DNA of 64,000 nt, from contig NZ_FOSQ01000003.1 of assembly GCF_900114315.1 (NCBI RefSeq), forward strand, positions 124,001 to 188,000, in the 5' to 3' direction. This DNA comes from Falsiroseomonas stagni DSM 19981 (GTDB taxonomy: Bacteria; Pseudomonadota; Alphaproteobacteria; Acetobacterales; Acetobacteraceae). Below, in pieces: positions 54,925-63,718 of the stretch (its first letter is position 1; every line of letters begins with the position of its first letter). Both the position numbers and the translations under genes were made by a program. Below the pieces are notes generated by a model. It made no database searches. It had not been told where the DNA came from and was given only the letters and a program-made list of their open reading frames with translations.

Positions 54925-55425
54925 CTATTGCAGCTGAGGCTGCTGGCGGCGCTGGTAGCGCAGGCGGTCTTCCTCGAGGATCCGGCGCAGGCGGTCGAGT
55001 TCCCGCTCCCGCTCCGCCAGCGAACGCTCGGCGTCATTGCCGGTGCTGGCCGGCAGGGCGGCGGGCTGGGGCGCGGTGTCGCGGAACACGGGTTCCTGGG
55101 CGGCAGGCGGCGCCGGGGCGCGGGCGCGGCGGACGGTGCTGCTGCCGGTGCGGCGCGCGGGCGTCGCGGTGGCGGGCACGGGCGGCGGGGGCACCCAGTC
55201 CAGGATCGGGATCGGGCCGCGCGGCGCGGCGGATGTGGCGGCCACGCCGGGTGCCGTCGGCGTGAAGCGCGGCTGGACCGGCATGCGCTGGCGGAAGCTG
55301 TCGAATTCCTGTGCGGTGGAGCTCATCAGGTCCCGGCCCGGGCCGCTGTCATTCCAATGCTGGGCAGCGGCCGGCTGGGCCAGGAGCAGGCCGATCGGCA
55401 GGACGAGAAGGGTGACGTGGCGCAT
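54925..55425 (-). CDS. Secreted proline-rich protein with C-terminal coiled coil
   Basis: This 166-aa protein has a signal peptide (MRHVTLLVLPIGLLLAQPAAA), a long proline/alanine-rich middle (PPPPVPATATPARR) and a charged helix near the C-terminus (AERERELDRLRRILEEDRLR). No domain is recognised. The ATG at 55425 is favoured because it opens the signal peptide. It faces scoB. Confidence 0.6.
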   Translation of the reverse strand: MRHVTLLVLPIGLLLAQPAAAQHWNDSGPGRDLMSSTAQEFDSFRQRMPVQPRFTPTAPGVAATSAAPRGPIPILDWVPPPPVPATATPARRTGSSTVRRARAPAPPAAQEPVFRDTAPQPAALPASTGNDAERSLAERERELDRLRRILEEDRLRYQRRQQPQLQ

Positions 55426-55522
55426 CGGCCAGGATTCCGGATCGAACGGTGGGTTCACCGGAAGATGAACGCCCGCGCCGCGCCGCACAAGCATCGGCGT
55501 GCGGCGGAACGGTGCGCCCGCG

Positions 55523-56326
55523 TCAGCGGAGCAGCAGAAAAACCAGCATGAGGCTGCCGAGCGCGATGCGGTACCAGCCGAAGGGCGTGAAGCCGATGCG
55601 GCCGATGACGCCCATCACCCAGCGCACCACCACCAGCGCCACGATGAAGGCGGTCACGAAGCCCACGCCGATCTGCGCGAGGCCCTCCAACTCCAGCTCC
55701 GCCCGCGCCTTGAACAGGCTGTAGGCGGTGGCGGCGACCATGGTGGGGATGGCGAGGATGAAGGAGAATTCGGCCGCCACCTTGCGGTCCACCCCGATCA
55801 GCAGCGCGGTGATGATGGTGGCGCCGGACCGCGAGGTGCCCGGGATCATCGCCAGCGCCTGGCCGAAGCCGATGATCAGCGCCGCCAGCGGCCCGATCTG
55901 CGGCACGGAATGGATGGTGGGGGTGTGGCGCAGCCGCTCGATCAGGATGATGGCGATGCCACCCACGATCAGCGCGAAGCAGACGACCCAGGGGCTGAAC
56001 AGCAGCCGCGTGATGGTGCCGTGGAGCGTGGCGCCGATGGCGGCGGCCGGCAGGAAGGCCAGCAGCAGGTTGATGGCGTAGAAACGCTCCGGCCCCGGGC
56101 GCCAGGCCTTGGTGACCAGCGACATCAGCGTGGGCCAGAAGACCACCACCACGGCCAGGATGGCGCCGAGCTGGATGACGATCTCGAAGGTCTTGCCCGG
56201 CGGGCCCTGGAAGCCCAGCAGCTCCCCCAGCAGGATCAGGTGCCCGGTGGAGGAGATGGGCAGGAATTCGGTGATGCCCTCCACGATGCCCATGAGAAAG
56301 GCGGAGAACAGGGTGGCGGCATCCAT
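55523..56326 (-). CDS. uppP: Undecaprenyl-diphosphatase
   Basis: This 267-aa membrane enzyme dephosphorylates undecaprenyl pyrophosphate to recycle the lipid carrier for cell-wall synthesis. The signatures are VEGITEFLPISSTGH (residues 15-29) and MIPGTSRSGATI. About eight hydrophobic segments and a normal length support it. The ATG at 56326 gives MDAATLFSAF. The histidine phosphatase gene precedes it on the strand by 58 bases. Confidence 0.95.
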   Translation of the reverse strand: MDAATLFSAFLMGIVEGITEFLPISSTGHLILLGELLGFQGPPGKTFEIVIQLGAILAVVVVFWPTLMSLVTKAWRPGPERFYAINLLLAFLPAAAIGATLHGTITRLLFSPWVVCFALIVGGIAIILIERLRHTPTIHSVPQIGPLAALIIGFGQALAMIPGTSRSGATIITALLIGVDRKVAAEFSFILAIPTMVAATAYSLFKARAELELEGLAQIGVGFVTAFIVALVVVRWVMGVIGRIGFTPFGWYRIALGSLMLVFLLLR

Positions 56327-56384
56327 GGGCGCGGGGCACTCCGGGCGGGGCGGGCCGTGCAATACAGGGCGCGGCGGCCGCTGG

Positions 56385-56945
56385 CTATTCCATCTGGAGG
56401 CGGCCGAGCAGGCCAAGGTTGCCGCGTTCCGCCCGCAGCAGCAGCAATTCGCCGTGCGACGCCTCGATCCCCGTCACCGCCAGGATGTTGGCGCGATGGG
56501 TGATGAGGATGACGGCGCCCGCCCCCTGGCGGCGGGCGCGTTCCAGGCTGATGACGTGCTGGCGAAGCTGTTCGCCGCGGGTGGCGGTCCCCGCCCTGTC
56601 CCAGGGGTCGAGCGTGGCATCGGGGATGACGGGGCCGAGGTCGAGCAGCAGCGCCGTCTCCCAGGCCGAGCATTGATGGGAGGTCAGCAGCGTGACGGGG
56701 GGCAGCCCGGCTTCGCGCAGCGCGGCGCCCCAGCGGCGCATCTCCTCCCGCCCCATATCCGTCAGCACGGCGGAGGGTTCGCAGCCCGGGACGGGGGGCG
56801 CCGTGCCGGGTGGGGCGGGGATGGCGCCGCCATGGCGCATCAGTGCCAGGCCGCTGTCACGCAGCAGGGCGGGTTCATGATCGGCCCGCGCCGGCTTCAC
56901 GCCGAGCAGGGCCAGTATCAGCAGCAGGCGACCGACGATCCGCAT
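56385..56945 (-). CDS. Secreted histidine-phosphatase-family protein
   Basis: This 186-aa protein has a signal peptide (to about residue 21, KPARAD) and the catalytic RHG motif in LALMRHGGA (H38). The ITHRAN segment provides the second His. TDMGREEMRRWGAAL is the usual helix. Periplasmic phosphomonoesterase activity is likely, with no known substrate. It may share a transcript with uppP. Confidence 0.85.
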   Translation of the reverse strand: MRIVGRLLLILALLGVKPARADHEPALLRDSGLALMRHGGAIPAPPGTAPPVPGCEPSAVLTDMGREEMRRWGAALREAGLPPVTLLTSHQCSAWETALLLDLGPVIPDATLDPWDRAGTATRGEQLRQHVISLERARRQGAGAVILITHRANILAVTGIEASHGELLLLRAERGNLGLLGRLQME

Positions 56946-57045
56946 GGGGCATCCCCATCAAGGCGGTTCGGCCCGGGGGTAGTGTGATGGGTAGTCCGGG
57001 GGGATCCGGGCCGGGATCCCCCCTTGGCCAGCGCGCGGTGGCGCG

Positions 57046-58137
57046 TCAGCGCACCGTCTGGGCGGCGCTGAAGGCGAAGTTATCGTAGCTGTTCTCGGCG
57101 ATCCGGAACCACTGGAACTGCTCGGTCCGGAAGCGATTGTAGCTTTCCATGATGCGGGCGAAGCGGGCGTTCTGGCGGCCGATATCGGCCACCATCTCCT
57201 CATTCGCGCGCCAGGCGGCTTCCAGGATGGGGCGCGGCCAGAAGCGCAGCTGGGCGCCGGCGGCGACCAGGCGGCGCAGCGCCTGCGGGTTCAGGTGGTC
57301 ATAGCGGGCGACCATGTCCGAATCCGCCTCGGCGCAGGCGACGTCGAGCGCGTGCTTGTAGAGGTCCGGCAGCGCCGCATAGGCGCGCTGGTTGGAGATG
57401 AAGTGCAGGCGGGCGCCCGGCTCCCAGAAGCCCGGGGCGTAGTAGAAGCGGGCCACGCGGACGTAGTTGGCGCGTTCATCGTCATGCGGGCCGACGAATT
57501 CGGCGGCATCGATCACGCCGCGCTCCAGCGACGGGTAGATGTCGGCCGGGGCGATCAGGGTGGGCGCGGCGCCGAGGCGGGTGAAGAGCTGGCCGGCCAG
57601 GCCCGTGATGCGGAACTTGAGGCCGCGGAGCTGGTCGACCGAGGTGATCTCGTTCCGGAACCAGCCGCCCATCTGCGCGCCGGTGTCGCCCGCCGTGATG
57701 CCGTGGATGTTGTATTCGCGGAACAGCTCCGCGGCCAACTCGTTGCCGCCGCCATGGCGGAACCAGGCGGTCATCTGCCGCGTGTTCAGGCCGAAGCACA
57801 TGGCGGTGAAGGGGGCGAAGCCGGGTTCCTTGCCCAGGTAGTAGTAGGCGGCGGTGTGACCGGCCTCGATCGTGCCGGCCTGGACGGCGTCCAGCACCTG
57901 CAGGCCGCCCACGATCTCACCGGCCGGGAAGGGCTGGATGCGGAACTTGCCTTCCGTGAGCTGCGCGACGCGGGCGCAGATGCGGTCGAAGGTGCCGTAG
58001 AGCACGTCGAAGACGCGGGGGAAGGAGGAGGCGGCCCGCCAGCGGACCTCCGGCAGGGCCTGGGCCAAGGCGGGGGTGGCGATGGCGGCGGCGGGAATGG
58101 CGGCGGCGGCGGCGCCCACCATGGAACGGCGATTCAT
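57046..58137 (-). CDS. TRAP transporter solute-binding protein (DctP family)
   Basis: This 363-aa protein has a Tat-like signal (MNRRSMVGAAAAAIPAAA, ending ALAQ) and the DctP pattern WRAASSFPRVFDVLYGTFDR, FPAGEIVGGLQVLDAVQAG, LRGLKFRITGLAGQL and PSLERGVIDAAEFVGPHDD. The specificity residue Arg in KFRI and the GPHDD segment resemble receptors for 2-oxo acids or monocarboxylates. No dctQ or dctM gene lies within the window beside it. Confidence 0.88.
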   Translation of the reverse strand: MNRRSMVGAAAAAIPAAAIATPALAQALPEVRWRAASSFPRVFDVLYGTFDRICARVAQLTEGKFRIQPFPAGEIVGGLQVLDAVQAGTIEAGHTAAYYYLGKEPGFAPFTAMCFGLNTRQMTAWFRHGGGNELAAELFREYNIHGITAGDTGAQMGGWFRNEITSVDQLRGLKFRITGLAGQLFTRLGAAPTLIAPADIYPSLERGVIDAAEFVGPHDDERANYVRVARFYYAPGFWEPGARLHFISNQRAYAALPDLYKHALDVACAEADSDMVARYDHLNPQALRRLVAAGAQLRFWPRPILEAAWRANEEMVADIGRQNARFARIMESYNRFRTEQFQWFRIAENSYDNFAFSAAQTVR

Positions 58138-58247
58138 CGTGATTTGTCCTCCCTCAGGCTGGGCGCGGATGCGGTGATCCGCCACTGGCGCAGACGCTTA
58201 ATGCATCCCCGGCCCGGCGGAAATAGGCGCCTTTCGCCCCCGATCGT

Positions 58248-58667
58248 TCACAGGACGAATCCAGCCAGCACCACCCCCGCGACGATCATCTGCAGCAGGT
58301 TGGCGGCGACGGAGAGCTTGTGCGCGCGGTCGAAGGCGCGGCCGGCATCGGCATCGCCGGCCTTGGCGGCGTCGGAGAGCAGGTTGATGCGCGGCATCAG
58401 CACCTGGCGCAGCCAGAAGGCGAGGCCGGCGATGGCGGCCATCATCCCCGCATCGGGCTTGGACAGCGGAAACAGCGCCACGCAGGCGGCCGCCGATGTC
58501 GCGAGCACCCAGAGATAGTAGGGCGGGAAGACGGCCCGGACGAAGCGGCTGGCCATCTCCGCCGGCAGGGCCTTGAAGATCATCGGCGCGATGAGGGCGG
58601 CGAAGAAGGCCATGCCGCCGAACAGCAGCGCGGTGGCGAAGAGGGCGAGGGTGGCGAGGATGGTCAC
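58248..58667 (-). CDS. DUF4149-like membrane protein
   Basis: This 139-aa protein has four hydrophobic segments (about 5-27, 47-68, 74-91, 118-138) and the sequence FFAALIAPMIFKALPAEMAS, which fits the small DUF4149/TMEM205-like family. Its function is unknown. It starts MTILATLALFATALL with no signal cleavage. Confidence 0.7.
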   Translation of the reverse strand: MTILATLALFATALLFGGMAFFAALIAPMIFKALPAEMASRFVRAVFPPYYLWVLATSAAACVALFPLSKPDAGMMAAIAGLAFWLRQVLMPRINLLSDAAKAGDADAGRAFDRAHKLSVAANLLQMIVAGVVLAGFVL

Positions 58668-58757
58668 GGGCGGCTCCGATGTTCAGCCCCGCATGTCGCG
58701 ACGATGCCGCGCCTGGCAAGGCGCCTCGCCCGCCTCCCGCGCTGGGCGTGGCGCCCG

Positions 58758-59105
58758 TCAGTGCCCGCGGACGACCTTCGCCACCGGGGCCCCGCGGCCG
58801 CCAAGCCGGCGGATCCCGCCGCCGCCGAACAGCAGGGCGGCGCCGAGGATGAGGAAGCCCGCGCTCCAGAGCAGGACATCGCGCAGGCTGGGGCCGGTGA
58901 GGTGCGGGCCGGCGGGGGCGATGAGGCCGAGGAAGATCGCCATCAGCATCCCGAAGGTGCCGCAGCCCAGCGCGACGAGGGCAAGGGCATGGGCGAGCGT
59001 GCTGAACAGGGCGGCGGCGCGGGACCGCGTGGTGAGGCTGTTCTCATGCGCCTGACGGCCCACGAGGTAGAGAAAGATTGCCGCGATGACGAGCCAGATC
59101 CACAT
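58758..59105 (-). CDS. Small membrane protein of unknown function
   Basis: This 115-aa protein has three hydrophobic segments (about 1-17, 38-64, 78-96) with a short basic end (RRLGGRGAPVAKVVRGH). No family is recognised. It lies between the DUF4149-like gene and ahcY on the same strand. Confidence 0.65.
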   Translation of the reverse strand: MWIWLVIAAIFLYLVGRQAHENSLTTRSRAAALFSTLAHALALVALGCGTFGMLMAIFLGLIAPAGPHLTGPSLRDVLLWSAGFLILGAALLFGGGGIRRLGGRGAPVAKVVRGH

Positions 59106-59203
59106 GCGGGGCGGTATCCCTTGACGGGCGGATCATGCGGCGGCGGGGCGCCGCGGGCAAGAAGCCGGGCCCGCCCCCTGGAGGGGACGGGCCCGCCGGG
59201 CAC

Positions 59204-60607
59204 TCAGTAGCGGTACTGGTCGGCCTTGAAGGGGCCGCTTTCGGCGACGCCGATATAGGACGCCTGCTGCGCCGTCATCTTGGTCAGCGTCGCGCCGACC
59301 TTGGCGAGGTGCAGCATGGCCACCTTCTCGTCCAGGTGCTTCGGCAGGACGTAGACCTTCTTCTCGTACTTGCCGGGGTTGGTCCACAGCTCGATCTGCG
59401 CCAGCGTCTGGTTGGTGAAGGACGCGGACATGACGAAGCTGGGGTGGCCCGTGGCGTTGCCGAGGTTCACCAGGCGGCCTTCGGACAGCAGGATGATGCG
59501 CTTGCCCGTGGGGAACTCGATCTCGTCCACCTGGGGCTTCACATTGTCCCACTTGTAGTTGCGCAGCGCAGCGACCTGGATCTCGCTGTCGAAGTGGCCG
59601 ATGTTGCAGACGATGGCGCGGTGCTTCATGGCGCGCATGTGGTCGGCGGTGATGACGTCCACATTGCCCGTGGCGGTGACGAAGATGTCGGCCTGCGGCG
59701 CGGCCTGCTCCATCGTCACGACCTCATAGCCCTCCATCGCCGCCTGCAGCGCGCAGATCGGATCGACCTCGGAGACCATGACGCGGCAGCCGGCGTTGCG
59801 GAGGCTGGCGGCGGAGCCCTTGCCCACGTCGCCGAAGCCCGCGACCATCGCGACCTTGCCGGCCATCATCACGTCCGTGCCGCGGCGGATGGCGTCCACC
59901 AGCGATTCACGGCAGCCATAGAGGTTGTCGAACTTCGACTTGGTGACGCTGTCATTCACGTTGATGGCGGGGAAGAGCAGCTTGCCTTCCTTCGCCATGT
60001 TGTAGAGGCGGTGGACGCCCGTCGTCGTCTCCTCCGACACGCCGACGATGTTCTTCGCCAGCTCCGCGAACCAGCCCGGCTTGGTCTTCAGGCACTTCTT
60101 GATCAGCGCGAAGAAGACTTCCTCTTCCTCATTCGTCGGCTTCTCCAGGAACGCCACGTCGCCCTGCTCGGCGCGCAGCCCGTAATGCACCAGCAGCGTC
60201 ATGTCGCCGCCATCGTCCAGCAGAACGTTCGGCGTGCCGCCATCGGCCCATTCGAGGGTCTTCTGCACATAGTCCCAGTATTCCGGCAGCGTCTCACCCT
60301 TCACGGCGAAGACGGGCGTGCCGGTCGCGGCGATGGCGGCCGCGGCGTGGTCCTGCGTGGAGAAGATGTTGCAGGAGGACCAGCGCACATCGGCGCCGAG
60401 TTCCTTCAGCGTCTCGATCAGCACGGCGGTCTGGATGGTCATGTGCAGGCAGCCGGCGATGCGGGCGCCCTTCAGCACCTTGCCGGGGCCGTATTCCGCG
60501 CGCGTCGCCATCAGGCCGGGCATCTCATCCTCGGCCATCGAGATTTCCTTCCGGCCCCAGCCGGCGAGGGAGATGTCCTTGATGATGTAGTCGGCGGCTT
60601 CGGGCAT
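59204..60607 (-). CDS. ahcY: S-adenosylhomocysteine hydrolase
   Basis: This 467-aa enzyme splits S-adenosylhomocysteine into adenosine and homocysteine. It shows NAD-binding [51 protein letters not shown] and the end KADQYRY, all diagnostic. The ATG at 60607 gives [20 protein letters not shown], the family start. A palindromic candidate operator lies about 80 bases upstream. Confidence 0.97.
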   Translation of the reverse strand: MPEAADYIIKDISLAGWGRKEISMAEDEMPGLMATRAEYGPGKVLKGARIAGCLHMTIQTAVLIETLKELGADVRWSSCNIFSTQDHAAAAIAATGTPVFAVKGETLPEYWDYVQKTLEWADGGTPNVLLDDGGDMTLLVHYGLRAEQGDVAFLEKPTNEEEEVFFALIKKCLKTKPGWFAELAKNIVGVSEETTTGVHRLYNMAKEGKLLFPAINVNDSVTKSKFDNLYGCRESLVDAIRRGTDVMMAGKVAMVAGFGDVGKGSAASLRNAGCRVMVSEVDPICALQAAMEGYEVVTMEQAAPQADIFVTATGNVDVITADHMRAMKHRAIVCNIGHFDSEIQVAALRNYKWDNVKPQVDEIEFPTGKRIILLSEGRLVNLGNATGHPSFVMSASFTNQTLAQIELWTNPGKYEKKVYVLPKHLDEKVAMLHLAKVGATLTKMTAQQASYIGVAESGPFKADQYRY

Positions 60608-60687
60608 GGGCTTCTCTTCTCGCAACGCGGGTTGTGGGCCGCCGGGTAGCATGCAACGGCCGGGAAGGCCAGATGTACCTACCAGAT

Positions 60688-60703
60688 ATAAGGATATCTT
60701 TAT
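60688..60703 (-). promoter_or_regulatory. Candidate operator upstream of ahcY
   Basis: On the minus strand the sequence ATAAAGATATCCTTAT is a 16-nt palindrome with one mismatched pair, in an AT-rich island of about 25 bases within GC-rich DNA. A TTACCT box lies just before it and may be a -35. ArsR-family SahR regulators control ahcY in many Proteobacteria through AT-rich palindromes of this kind, so this could be such a site. The protein is not encoded here. Confidence 0.45.
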
Positions 60704-60804
60704 GCCGGGAGGTAACCTGCGGGGCGTGACGCCGGCGTCGGGCTGCGCCTATCCTTCGCGTCAGGCAGGCCGCAAGGGCCGCCGGACCCTGGGAGGGACA
60801 TGCC

Positions 60805-61641
60805 ATGATCGGTTTCCGGAAGGGCCTCCGCGGCCTGGTGGTGGGCGGGCTCGCGGTGCTGGCCGCGCTGCCGGCGCTGGCGCAGCAGGCGCCCGCGCGC
60901 CCGGCGGTGACGCGGGTGGAGGCGCCGGCCTCGGCCATCTTCATCGGCAACAGCTTCTTCTACTACAACAACGGCATTACCAATCACCTGACGGGCTTCA
61001 TCCGGGGTGGGGAGCCGATGGGGCCGTTCCGGTCCACGCTGGTCGGCATCGGCGGGTCCAACATGCAGTGGCATGACGTGGCCAGCTATTTTCGCCCCGA
61101 TGCGGTGGCGAGCTATGGCTTCGATGCCCGCAACAACATCGTCTTCCGCCCGCCGGGCAAGCTGTTCGACCTGGCGATCATGATGGATTGCAGCCTGTGT
61201 CCGGTGCATCCGCAGTTGTCGCCGGTGTTCGAGGATTATGCCCGGCGCCACAGTGCGACGGTGCGCGGCCAGGGTGCGGAGCCGGTGTTCTTCATGTCCT
61301 GGGCCTACAAGGACAAGCCGGAGATGATGGCCGGTCTCGCCGCCGCCTATACGGCCGTGGGCAATGCCAACAACGCGCTGGTCATCCCGGCGGGGTTGGC
61401 GTTCGAGCGTTCGATCGCGCAGCGTCCGGCGCTGGACCTCTATGTGTCCGACCTGCGGCATCCGAGCCTGGCCGGCACCTATCTGGCCGCCGCCACGACC
61501 TATGCCGCCGTTTTCGGCCGCAATCCCGAGGGCAACCGCTACACGGCCGGCCTGGATGCCGACACCGCTGCCCATCTGCAGCGCGTCGCCTGGGAGACGG
61601 TCCGCGCGTATCTCGGCACTCAGCGCGCATCGGCCAACTGA
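60805..61641 (+). CDS. SGNH-hydrolase-like secreted protein
   Basis: This 278-aa protein has a signal peptide (to residue 26, LPALAQ) and SGNH/GDSL-type blocks: IFIGNSFFYYNNG with the likely nucleophile S50, IGGSNMQWH, and DLRHPSLAGTYLAA with D216 and H219. The first block has GNS in place of GDS. It is probably a periplasmic esterase, but the substrate is unknown. GGGAGGGACATGCC precedes the ATG at 60805. It diverges from ahcY. Confidence 0.7.
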   Translation: MIGFRKGLRGLVVGGLAVLAALPALAQQAPARPAVTRVEAPASAIFIGNSFFYYNNGITNHLTGFIRGGEPMGPFRSTLVGIGGSNMQWHDVASYFRPDAVASYGFDARNNIVFRPPGKLFDLAIMMDCSLCPVHPQLSPVFEDYARRHSATVRGQGAEPVFFMSWAYKDKPEMMAGLAAAYTAVGNANNALVIPAGLAFERSIAQRPALDLYVSDLRHPSLAGTYLAAATTYAAVFGRNPEGNRYTAGLDADTAAHLQRVAWETVRAYLGTQRASAN

Positions 61642-61648
61642 TGACGGT

Positions 61649-61704
61649 CCAGGCCCGTCTCGGGCCTGGCATAGGGGGTATCGGGGGAAACAGCATTTCC
61701 CCCG
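61649..61704. repeat. Intergenic hairpin repeat block E
   Basis: CCAGGCCCG with CGGGCCTGG (61649-61669) is followed by CGGGGGAAA with TTTCCCCCG (61682-61704). It lies between convergent genes, in the same order and spacing as block D. The sequence before it, ATGACGGT, also matches block D's ACGGT. Confidence 0.85.
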
Positions 61705-61713
61705 GGCCACTGG

Positions 61714-62451
61714 TTACGCGTCCTTCGTCCAGGCCACCCGTTCCAGATAGGTCTTCAGGAAGGTCTTCACCCGCGGTTCGCCGCCACCGCCAAACACCTC
61801 CCCGGGAGGCGCGGCTTGCACCACCACCCCGTGGTCCAGGAACACGACCCGGGTGGAGAGGCTGGCGACGAAGCCCATCTCGTGGCTGACCACCAGCATG
61901 GTGACGCCGGAGGCCGCGAGCGTCCGGATCACGTCCAGCACTTCCGTCGTCAGTTCGGGGTCGAGCGCCGCGGTCGGTTCGTCGAACAGCAGCACGCGCG
62001 GTTCCATGGCCAGCGTGCGTGCGATGGCGACGCGCTGCTGCTGCCCGCCCGACAGTGCCGCCGGCTTGCGGGCGCCGAGCGCCCCGAGCCCGACTTTCGT
62101 GAGTGCCGCTTCCGCCTTGGCATCGGCGTCCTTCGCGGGCATGCCGCGGACGACTTTCAGGGCTAGGGCGACGTTGTCCCGCGCCGTGAGGTGGGGCCAG
62201 AGGTTGAACTGCTGGAACACCATGCCGATGGCGCCGTCGCCGGGCTTCGCCGTGCGGCCTTCCACCAGCACGTCGCCGCCGGAGATCGGATCGAGCCCCG
62301 CGATGCAGCGGAGGAGGGAGGATTTGCCGGAGCCGCTCGGCCCGATGACGCCGATCGCCTCCCCCGGCATCACGTCCAGGCTGATGCGGCGCAGGATTTC
62401 CACGTCGCCGACGCGGCGTTCGAGGGCGCGGACCTGAAGGACGGGATTCAT
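61714..62451 (-). CDS. Amino-acid-type ABC transporter ATPase
   Basis: This 245-aa ATPase has Walker [11 protein letters not shown]-loop VFQQFNLWPH, signature [15 protein letters not shown], Walker B VLLFDEPTAALDP and SHEMGFV. It belongs to the polar amino-acid (HisP/GlnQ) group. Its ATG overlaps the stop of the upstream permease gene by one base (TGATG). Confidence 0.92.
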   Translation of the reverse strand: MNPVLQVRALERRVGDVEILRRISLDVMPGEAIGVIGPSGSGKSSLLRCIAGLDPISGGDVLVEGRTAKPGDGAIGMVFQQFNLWPHLTARDNVALALKVVRGMPAKDADAKAEAALTKVGLGALGARKPAALSGGQQQRVAIARTLAMEPRVLLFDEPTAALDPELTTEVLDVIRTLAASGVTMLVVSHEMGFVASLSTRVVFLDHGVVVQAAPPGEVFGGGGEPRVKTFLKTYLERVAWTKDA

Positions 62452-63104
62452 CACGCGGCCATCCGGCGTTCGATGCGGCGTTCCAGGCCGCGCGCGGCCC
62501 AGGATGTCGCCTCCGTCAGGGCCCAATAGACCAGGGCCAGCACCAGCGTCGTCTCGGCAAAGGCGAAGGTGGCGGATCCGACGCCCTGCACGCGGAAGGT
62601 CAGCTCCGGCACCGTGATGATGGACAGCACGGCGGTTTCCTTGATGAGGATGACGGCGAGGTTGACGAGCGACGGCAGCACGGCCAGCGCCATCACCGGC
62701 AGCATGATGCGCAGCACGGTCTGCGGGCGGGACAGGCCCAGCATGCGCGCGGCTTCCAGCTGGCCCTTCGGCACCGCCATGAAGCCGGCGCGGAAGACCT
62801 CCGAGAAATAGGCGGCGCCATAGGCGGAGAGCGCGACCAGGCCGGCCACCACCGGCGAGAGGTCGATGCCGATGAAGGGGCCGCCGAAATACAGCAGGAA
62901 GCACTGGACCAGGAAGGGCGTGCCGCGCACCGCCTCCACCAGGGCGGCCAGCGGCCAGGTGAGGGCGAGCGGCGCGAAGAAGCGCACCGCGCCGATCAGG
63001 AAGCCCGCGACGATGCCGATGGCGACGCCGCCGAGCCAGAGCGCCAGCGTCATCGGCAGGCCCTGCGCCGCGGCGATCAGGCTGTCATTCAGCGCCTGGA
63101 TCAT
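62451..63104 (-). CDS. Amino-acid-type ABC transporter permease
   Basis: This 217-aa permease has five hydrophobic segments and the loop AARMLGLSRPQTVLRIMLPV. It is of the HisM/GlnP type, as short as usual. The ATG at 63104 overlaps the preceding permease stop by four bases. Confidence 0.9.
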   Translation of the reverse strand: MIQALNDSLIAAAQGLPMTLALWLGGVAIGIVAGFLIGAVRFFAPLALTWPLAALVEAVRGTPFLVQCFLLYFGGPFIGIDLSPVVAGLVALSAYGAAYFSEVFRAGFMAVPKGQLEAARMLGLSRPQTVLRIMLPVMALAVLPSLVNLAVILIKETAVLSIITVPELTFRVQGVGSATFAFAETTLVLALVYWALTEATSWAARGLERRIERRMAA

Positions 63105-63715
63105 GCGGGTCTTCCGCGTGCGAACATCATCAGCAGCAGGTTCATCGCCAGGTAGATCGCCCCGCACAGCGCATAGGCCGGCAGCGGTTCGAAGGTGGAG
63201 GAGGCGATGGCCTGGGCACTCCGCGTCAACTCCAGGATGCCGACGACGGAGATGAGCGACGACGCCTTCACGATCAGGATCGCTTCGTTGATGACCGCCG
63301 GGCGCATGGCCTGCAGCGCGATGGGCAGGCGGATGCGGAGCAGGATCTGCCGCGGCGTCAGGCCGAGCAGCCGCGCGGCCTCCAGCCCCCCCTTCTGCAC
63401 CAGCGCGAAGCCGCCGCGGATGATCTCCGCCATATAGGCCGCGCAGCAGAGGCCGAGCGTCGCCGTCGCGGCGAACCAGGCGGGCAGGTCGATGCCGAGG
63501 AAGGGCAGCGCGTAATAGGCCAGCATCAGCTGGATCAGCAGCGGCACGCCGCGGAAGAAGCTGACATAGGTGAGCGCCCAGGCGCGCCGGGCTTCGCACC
63601 CCACGGCGATGGGCACGCCAAGGACCAGGCCGAGGGCGATGCCCACGGCCGAGATCCAGACGGTGTTCCCCGCCGCCCAGAGCATGGGCGGCAGGGCTTC
63701 GGCGATGAAGTCCAA
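63101..63715 (-). CDS. Amino-acid-type ABC transporter permease
   Basis: This 204-aa permease pairs with the next one: YVSFFRGVPLLIQLMLAYYA and AARLLGLTPRQILLRIRLPI are standard. It begins MDFIAEALPPMLWAAGN at 63715, three bases after the stop of the binding-protein gene, so all genes share one operon. Confidence 0.9.
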   Translation of the reverse strand: MDFIAEALPPMLWAAGNTVWISAVGIALGLVLGVPIAVGCEARRAWALTYVSFFRGVPLLIQLMLAYYALPFLGIDLPAWFAATATLGLCCAAYMAEIIRGGFALVQKGGLEAARLLGLTPRQILLRIRLPIALQAMRPAVINEAILIVKASSLISVVGILELTRSAQAIASSTFEPLPAYALCGAIYLAMNLLLMMFARGRPA

Positions 63716-63718
63716 CGT

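Noticed and set aside
60608-60710. SAH riboswitch upstream of ahcY
   Set aside because: I cannot trace the conserved pseudoknot and core of the SAH riboswitch in this leader; the short palindrome is a better regulatory candidate. A covariance-model search would settle it.
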